DNA of 36,342 nt, from assembly GCF_035712445.1 (NCBI RefSeq), contig NZ_DASTAT010000079.1, positions 1 through 36,342 on the forward strand, read 5' to 3'. This document shows positions 32,204-36,342 of this stretch, in pieces (position 1 is the first letter of the stretch; every line of letters begins with the position of its first letter). A program made the position numbers and the translations under genes. A model generated the notes under the pieces. That model saw only the letters and a program-made list of their open reading frames with translations, did no database searches and had not been told where the DNA came from. Source of the stretch: Oligoflexus sp. GTDB lineage: Bacteria; Bdellovibrionota_B; Oligoflexia; Oligoflexales; Oligoflexaceae.

Positions 32204-34204
32204 ATGGCCTTTGCCCTGGACGCCCAGCTTCCCCCTGATCCCGTATTCGAACCTGGAATTCGCCGCGCCCCCAAACGCGCTGTCCAACTGGACGAGGCGG
32301 ATATCGCGTTGGCTTTGCGCAATGCGCTGCGTTATGTGCATCCGTCTTTGCACGCAAAGCTGGCTCCTGAATTTTTGAATGAACTCACGACGCATGGCCG
32401 CATCTATGGCTATCGTTTTCGCCCCCAGGGTCGCCTGAGCGGGCGGCCAATGCATGAATACAAGGGCCGCTGTGAAGCCGGCAAAGCCCTGCAGGTCATG
32501 ATCGACAACAATCTTGATTTCGCGATTGCGCTTTATCCCTATGAGCTTGTGACCTACGGAGAAACCGGCCAGGTCTTTCAAAACTGGATGCAGTATCGTC
32601 TGACCAAACTCTATCTGGAAGAGCTGACCGAGGATCAGACGCTCGTTCTGCATTCCGGCCATCCGCTCGGCCTTTTTCCCAGCAGTAAAACCGCGCCGCG
32701 CGTAATGGCGACCAATGGTCTTATGGTCGGCCTCTTCGATAACCCGGAAGCCTTTGCCCGCGCGGCGGCCATTGGTGTTGCGAATTATGGGCAGATGACC
32801 GCCGGCGGCTGGATGTACATCGGCCCGCAGGGTATCGTGCACGGAACCTACAACACTCTTGTGATCGCCGGTCGTTTGAAGCTCGGCATTCCGGTGGATG
32901 GTGATCTGCGCGGTCGACTCTTCGTCAGCTCGGGACTCGGTGGCATGAGCGGCGCGCAGGGCAAAGCGGTGGAGATCGCCGGCGCGGCCGGCATCATCGC
33001 CGAGGTCGACGCCTCGCGGATTGAAACGCGGCGTTCGCAGGGTTGGGTCAGCCGCGTCACGAGCAACCCGGCCGAGGCCTTTGCCTGGGCCCAGGAAGCC
33101 GTGGCCGCGAAAAAAGGCGTGGCGATCGCCTTTCACGGAAATATCGTCACGCTGCTGGCGCATGCCGTGGACCAAAATATTCGCATCGATCTTCTGTCGG
33201 ATCAGACCAGCTGCCATGCAGTGTATGAAGGCGGCTACTGTCCGGTTCAGCTGGATTTCGCAGCCCGCACCGCGATGCTGGGGACCGACAAGGCCCGCTT
33301 CCGTCAGCTGGTGGATGCCACGCTGCAGCAGCATTTCGAGTTGATTCATAAGCTCGTGGCGCGCGGGACCTATTTCTTTGATTACGGCAATGCCTTCATG
33401 AAATCGGTTTATGATGCGGGCGTGAAAGGCATCTGCAAAAACGGGCAGAATGAGAAGGAGGGCTTTATCTGGCCGTCCTATGTGGAAGATATCCTGGGCC
33501 CCGAACTCTTTGATTATGGTTATGGTCCCTTCCGCTGGGTGTGTTTGAGCGGTGATGCCAAGGATCTGGACCGTACCGATGCCGCCGCGGCCGAGACGAT
33601 CAGCCAGCTGCGGCCGAAGCTTCGATACCAGGACCTGGACAACCTTCGCTGGGTGCGCGAGGCCAAGGGCTATCAGCTGGTGGTGGGCACGCAGGCACGC
33701 ATCCTTTATCAGGATGCCGAAGGTCGCCGCCGCATCGCCCGTCGTTTCAATGCGATGGTGCGGGCCAAGGAAGTCGGGCCTATCATGCTGGGTCGCGATC
33801 ATCATGATACGGGCGGAACCGATTCACCTTATCGCGAGACGTCGAACATCAAGGACGGGTCCAATATCATGGCGGAGATGGCGACCCATATTTTCGCGGG
33901 TAATGCGGCGCGGGGAATGACGCTGTGCGCCTTGCATAACGGGGGCGGCGTCGGTATCGGCAAATCCATCAACGGTGGTTTTGGACTGCTATTGGATGGA
34001 AGTGAAGAGGTCGATCGCATCATTGACAGTGCCCTGCCCTGGGATGTGATGGGCGGCGTGGCCCGTCGAGCCTGGGCCGGCAATGCGCACTCGATCGAGA
34101 CCTCGGCGCTTTACAACGAGCAGACGCAAGGGAAGATCACTCTGCCGTATCTCGCGGATCCTGGGTTGATCCAGTCGGTGATGGCGCTGCAGAAAAGGTC
34201 ATAG
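32204..34204 (+). CDS. hutU: Urocanate hydratase (long form)
   Basis: A 666-residue urocanase, the second enzyme of histidine breakdown (urocanate + H2O to 4-imidazolone-5-propionate). Family motifs are intact: GRIYGYRFRPQGRLSGRPMH near the N-terminus, then MYIGPQGIVHGTYNT, GLGGMSGAQGKA (NAD+-binding loop), NGQNEKEGFIWPSYVEDILG, DHHDTGGTDSPYRETSNI and CALHNGGGVGIGKSINGGFG. It is the ~670-residue form, about 100 longer than the Pseudomonas/Bacillus HutU. GAGGA lies 5 bp upstream of the ATG. No hutH, hutI or hutC lies beside it, so the pathway genes are dispersed or elsewhere. Confidence 0.97.
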   Translation: MAFALDAQLPPDPVFEPGIRRAPKRAVQLDEADIALALRNALRYVHPSLHAKLAPEFLNELTTHGRIYGYRFRPQGRLSGRPMHEYKGRCEAGKALQVMIDNNLDFAIALYPYELVTYGETGQVFQNWMQYRLTKLYLEELTEDQTLVLHSGHPLGLFPSSKTAPRVMATNGLMVGLFDNPEAFARAAAIGVANYGQMTAGGWMYIGPQGIVHGTYNTLVIAGRLKLGIPVDGDLRGRLFVSSGLGGMSGAQGKAVEIAGAAGIIAEVDASRIETRRSQGWVSRVTSNPAEAFAWAQEAVAAKKGVAIAFHGNIVTLLAHAVDQNIRIDLLSDQTSCHAVYEGGYCPVQLDFAARTAMLGTDKARFRQLVDATLQQHFELIHKLVARGTYFFDYGNAFMKSVYDAGVKGICKNGQNEKEGFIWPSYVEDILGPELFDYGYGPFRWVCLSGDAKDLDRTDAAAAETISQLRPKLRYQDLDNLRWVREAKGYQLVVGTQARILYQDAEGRRRIARRFNAMVRAKEVGPIMLGRDHHDTGGTDSPYRETSNIKDGSNIMAEMATHIFAGNAARGMTLCALHNGGGVGIGKSINGGFGLLLDGSEEVDRIIDSALPWDVMGGVARRAWAGNAHSIETSALYNEQTQGKITLPYLADPGLIQSVMALQKRS

Positions 34205-34238
34205 AATTTATGGGCTTCGATCTGGCGGGTTGTGCAGG

Positions 34239-34361
34239 AACCCGTCGGCTCGTGGAAATCCGTCGGCTCGTGGAAATCCGTCGGCTCGGGAGAACCCGTC
34301 GGCTCGTGGGAACCCGTCGACTCTCCGGCCAAGCGGCCTCGTGGGAACCCGTCAACTCATC
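34239..34361. repeat. 18-bp intergenic minisatellite
   Basis: Five consecutive 18-bp units (34239, 34257, 34275, 34293, 34311) with consensus AAYCCGTCGGCTCGTGGR. A partly matching stretch (34334-34361) follows after a short break. They lie 35 bp after the urocanase stop. The unit is a multiple of three and reads openly on both strands (RRLVEI on plus, HEPTDF on minus), but neither frame has a convincing ribosome site, so I treat it as non-coding. Confidence 0.85.
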
Positions 34362-34405
34362 CGTTCAACGGGCTCTATCCGACAACAACAAGCTAAAAGT
34401 TAGGA

Positions 34406-34531
34406 TTACTTACGCCCCGGTCTGCGAGCGGGCGCTTTGGCAGGCTGAGGGGAAGGTTGGAGTTTCGCGACTTCACCAGCCACCCAAGCGACTCCGACTA
34501 GAGCCACACCAGTCAACACAGCAATCAACAT
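34406..34531 (-). CDS. 41-residue single-helix membrane peptide
   Basis: A short gene starting ATG at 34531 with AAAGGAGGG 6-7 bp upstream, the strongest ribosome site in this part. The product begins MLIAVLTGVALVGVAWVAGE, one hydrophobic helix with small residues (G/A) spaced along one face. A Pro/Ala/Lys/Arg tail ending RRPGRK follows. This is the shape of small inner-membrane proteins that bind larger membrane complexes. No family was recognised. It is divergent from the cyclopropane synthase gene. Confidence 0.6.
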   Translation of the reverse strand: MLIAVLTGVALVGVAWVAGEVAKLQPSPQPAKAPARRPGRK

Positions 34532-34737
34532 AGAACACCCTCCTTTCTTTGCGAATCGGCGTCCTTTCTCAAAAACTTAAGTCCACTCTTTACTTAACGC
34601 AAGCCCCATGAAAATATAAGGGAATCAGTGCCATTTTGCCCAGAATCTCGAACCGACGACCTGCAACCAGAATGGATCCAGTCTCGGAATTTCAAAGGGT
34701 TATGGGCCACACGTCCAGCATGCCAGCGGAGGTTCGC
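34532..34737. other. Divergent promoter region upstream of the CFA synthase
   Basis: A 206-bp AT-rich gap. A TATAAG (34615-34620) with CTTAAC 16 bp upstream (34593-34598) is a possible promoter for the rightward gene. CFA synthase genes often use a stationary-phase promoter; whether this one does cannot be seen. Confidence 0.3.
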
Positions 34738-36048
34738 ATGGAAGAACTGATACCCCGCACACTCAGACGTTGGGAAACCTATCAGAGCAACCTTTATAAA
34801 AGCGCGGTTTTGGCTAAATTTCAATCCATGACACGCGGTCGTCTGACCTTAAAAGTCCAGGGCGACGCTCACAGCTACAGTTTCGGCTTCGGAAAAAAAA
34901 TTCAGGCTGATATGGAAATACGCAATGAGCGTTTTTTCATGCGCTTTATGAAACACGGTGAACTCGGTTTTGGCGAGTCTTTTGTCGACGGCGACTGGGA
35001 CTCTCCCGACCTTGTGGCTCTCATCCGCTGGTTTTTGTTGAACATTGATCAATTGGATGCCCTGGGTCGCGTCGACCTTGGCGACCATCCGCTCTTTCAA
35101 TTCCTGCAAAGCGTCCAGGAAATCCAGTCCATGCTCGATCGCACACGGCCGGCGGGCTTCAGTGATTCCCTGGCTGCGCATTACGACCTGGAGCGCTCTT
35201 TTTTCACGCTCATGCTGGACCCGACCCTCACCAATTCCAGCGCGATCTTCGAAGGCAAGGAAAGCCTCGAAGAGGCGCAGCTTCGCAAAAATCGCCGCAT
35301 CGCCCAGGAGCTGAAGATTCGCCCCGGCGATCATATCCTCGAACTCGGCTCGGGCTGGGGCAGTCTTTCGCTCTATCTCGCCCTCTGTTTTCCCTGCAAA
35401 ATCACCAGCGTCACCATCTCGGAAGAGCAGCACCGCTATCTGAAAGAGAAGGTGGCCGCCATGGGCCTTGAGCAAAGGGTTTTCCCGGCCCTCCTCGATT
35501 ACAGGTCAGTCAAAGGCAGTTTCGATCGCATCGTCTCGGTCGAACTGATTGATGCTCTGGATGCCCAGGAACTGCCTGGATTCTTTGCTCACTGCGATGA
35601 ACTCTTGAAACCGCAGGGCATCATGGTGCATCAGCTTTTGCTGACACCGGAGCGTTTTCGTTCGGAAAATCATGCCGGTGCGGATTGGATAAGGAAGTAT
35701 ATCAGTCCTGGCTCCTTTACGCCTTCACTTTCGCAGTTCCTGCATGCAGCGAACGAAAAGGCCGACTTTTGCGTCCGACGACTCGAAGACATCGGCCTGT
35801 CCTATGCCCGCACGCTCAACGCCTGGCGGCAGCGGTTTGAAAGTCATCTGCAGGAGGTCAAAGCCCTCGGCTTCGATGAAAGCTTCGTTCGCAGCTGGCG
35901 TTACTATCTATCGTATGCCGAGGCCGCGTTTCAGCACGGGCTTATGACCGCGGCCCAGCTGACCATGACGCGACCGACCCAAAGAGGTGAAGAGCCCGAG
36001 CAAAAGGCTTTCCACGGGGATGGAAACACTGGTATGCTTGTCGACTGA
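34738..36048 (+). CDS. cfa: Cyclopropane-fatty-acyl-phospholipid synthase family methyltransferase
   Basis: A 436-residue SAM-dependent enzyme of the CFA synthase family, which adds a methylene group from SAM to double bonds of membrane phospholipid acyl chains. After an N-terminal lipid-binding part (GELGFGESFVDGDWDSPDLV) comes AAHYDLERSFFTLMLDPTLT, then the SAM motif ILELGSGWGSLSLYLA. VSVELIDALDAQELPGFFAH and a C-terminal region ending RSWRYYLSYAEAAFQHGL follow, the last a family hallmark. The usual E-H/V-G stretch after motif II reads ELIDAL, as in the subgroup with SIEMxEAVG, so the exact product is uncertain. I start at the ATG at 34738 because CGGAGG lies 5 bp upstream; upstream starts (34636, 34672) have none. 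Confidence 0.88.
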   Translation: MEELIPRTLRRWETYQSNLYKSAVLAKFQSMTRGRLTLKVQGDAHSYSFGFGKKIQADMEIRNERFFMRFMKHGELGFGESFVDGDWDSPDLVALIRWFLLNIDQLDALGRVDLGDHPLFQFLQSVQEIQSMLDRTRPAGFSDSLAAHYDLERSFFTLMLDPTLTNSSAIFEGKESLEEAQLRKNRRIAQELKIRPGDHILELGSGWGSLSLYLALCFPCKITSVTISEEQHRYLKEKVAAMGLEQRVFPALLDYRSVKGSFDRIVSVELIDALDAQELPGFFAHCDELLKPQGIMVHQLLLTPERFRSENHAGADWIRKYISPGSFTPSLSQFLHAANEKADFCVRRLEDIGLSYARTLNAWRQRFESHLQEVKALGFDESFVRSWRYYLSYAEAAFQHGLMTAAQLTMTRPTQRGEEPEQKAFHGDGNTGMLVD

Positions 36049-36076
36049 TGCGTGAATCACTGTGCGGGAAGCTTCC

Positions 36077-36342
36077 GTGGATTTAAAAACCTCGTTCATG
36101 AACTTTGCGTCTTCATTTACGGCGCTCTTTGCCATTGTGGATCCGGTGGCCGTCATCCCGGTTTTCCTCGGTCTTACCGATCGTTATACCGCCCAGGAAC
36201 GCGCCGCCGTCAGCCTGAAAGCCTGCGCGATCGCCCTCGCCATCCTCAGCGTCTTCGCCGTTACCGGGGAAGGCATCTTCCGGCTCTTTGGAATCTCCAT
36301 CCCGGCCTTTCGGATCGCCGGTGGCATCCTGCTCCTTTTATT
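36077..36342 (+). CDS. MarC-family membrane protein, N-terminal part
   Basis: The first ~88 residues of a gene that runs off the window. It starts GTG at 36077 (GGGAAG upstream) or ATG at 36098. The sequence has the MarC/UPF0056 signature: FALFAIVDPVAVIPVFLGLT preceded by an N-terminal helix (seen here as FTALFAIVDPVAVIPVFL), then KACAIALAILSVFAVTGEGI and IPAFRIAGGILLL. MarC proteins are inner-membrane proteins with six helices and no settled transport role. It follows the CFA synthase by 28 bp and may share its transcript. Confidence 0.85.
   Translation, partial: MDLKTSFMNFASSFTALFAIVDPVAVIPVFLGLTDRYTAQERAAVSLKACAIALAILSVFAVTGEGIFRLFGISIPAFRIAGGILLLL

Noticed and set aside
32120..33805. A 561-codon minus-strand open frame opposite urocanase
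   Set aside because: Shadow of a strongly conserved enzyme gene.
34111..34355. Open frames on both strands through the 18-bp minisatellite (HEPTDF and RRLVEI repeats)
   Set aside because: Any repeat with a unit of three-base multiple stays open; no start with a ribosome site and it overlaps the end of urocanase.
1..36342. CRISPR arrays, tRNA or rRNA genes, insertion sequences and phage genes
   Set aside because: No regularly spaced repeats with unique spacers, no cloverleaf-like sequence and no transposase or integrase motif were seen by eye. A dedicated tRNA and covariance-model scan was not possible here.

Overview
The window looks like chromosomal DNA from a Gram-negative bacterium with a GC content of roughly 57% (estimated by eye). 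It is rich in predicted lipoproteins, outer-membrane barrels and periplasmic redox proteins. The mix of a C-terminal J-domain protein, a 7TM-DISM/SpoIIE phosphatase, a cytochrome c/copper monooxygenase lipoprotein and a long-form urocanase fits a deltaproteobacterial-type lineage (Oligoflexia/Bdellovibrionota or Myxococcota). That placement is inference from gene content. No tRNA, rRNA, CRISPR array, insertion sequence or phage gene was recognised, so this reads as ordinary chromosome with accessory operons.

Layout. (1) 1-5.3 kb: the 3' end of a CheA-like kinase; a convergent three-gene minus-strand operon (HAMP membrane protein, C-terminal J-domain protein, lipoprotein); an acyl-CoA synthetase whose A10 catalytic lysine is missing; and a small secreted protein. 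(2) 5.3-10.8 kb: two different citrate synthase paralogues around an M14 metallopeptidase, then an RCC1-repeat lipoprotein. (3) 10.8-17.1 kb: a four-PAS hybrid histidine kinase, a 2-Cys OhrR/Ohr peroxide-defence pair with recognisable operators, and a 7TM-DISM receptor with a PP2C phosphatase output. (4) 17.3-22.8 kb: an unknown secreted protein, a TlpA-like thioredoxin, a cytochrome c/copper type II monooxygenase lipoprotein with all six copper ligands, a small P-loop kinase, a Ca2+/H+ antiporter and a lipoprotein with two TonB-C-like domains.

(5) 22.8-28.7 kb is the most interesting part. It holds a dabB-dabA energy-coupled inorganic-carbon (CO2/bicarbonate) uptake operon, a tetR-outer-membrane-barrel operon, and a small winged-helix regulator. 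About 95 bp carrying a CATGAA-N6-TTCATG palindrome occurs twice in the same orientation, once directly upstream of dabB and once directly upstream of the winged-helix gene. This suggests that the regulator controls both itself and dabBA, and that the tetR-omp cassette now separates two once-adjacent divergent partners. DabA also carries a 4 x 27 bp coding minisatellite immediately before its zinc-site motif.

(6) 28.7-30.9 kb: a translationally coupled minus-strand operon for periplasmic metal or redox work (small Cys-rich membrane protein, YtkA-like lipoprotein, barrel with a CSSCG N-terminus, thioredoxin-like protein). (7) 31-36.3 kb: a TPR membrane protein with a terminator, urocanase, an 18-bp minisatellite, a 41-residue membrane peptide gene, a cyclopropane-fatty-acid synthase family methyltransferase, and the start of a MarC-type membrane protein.
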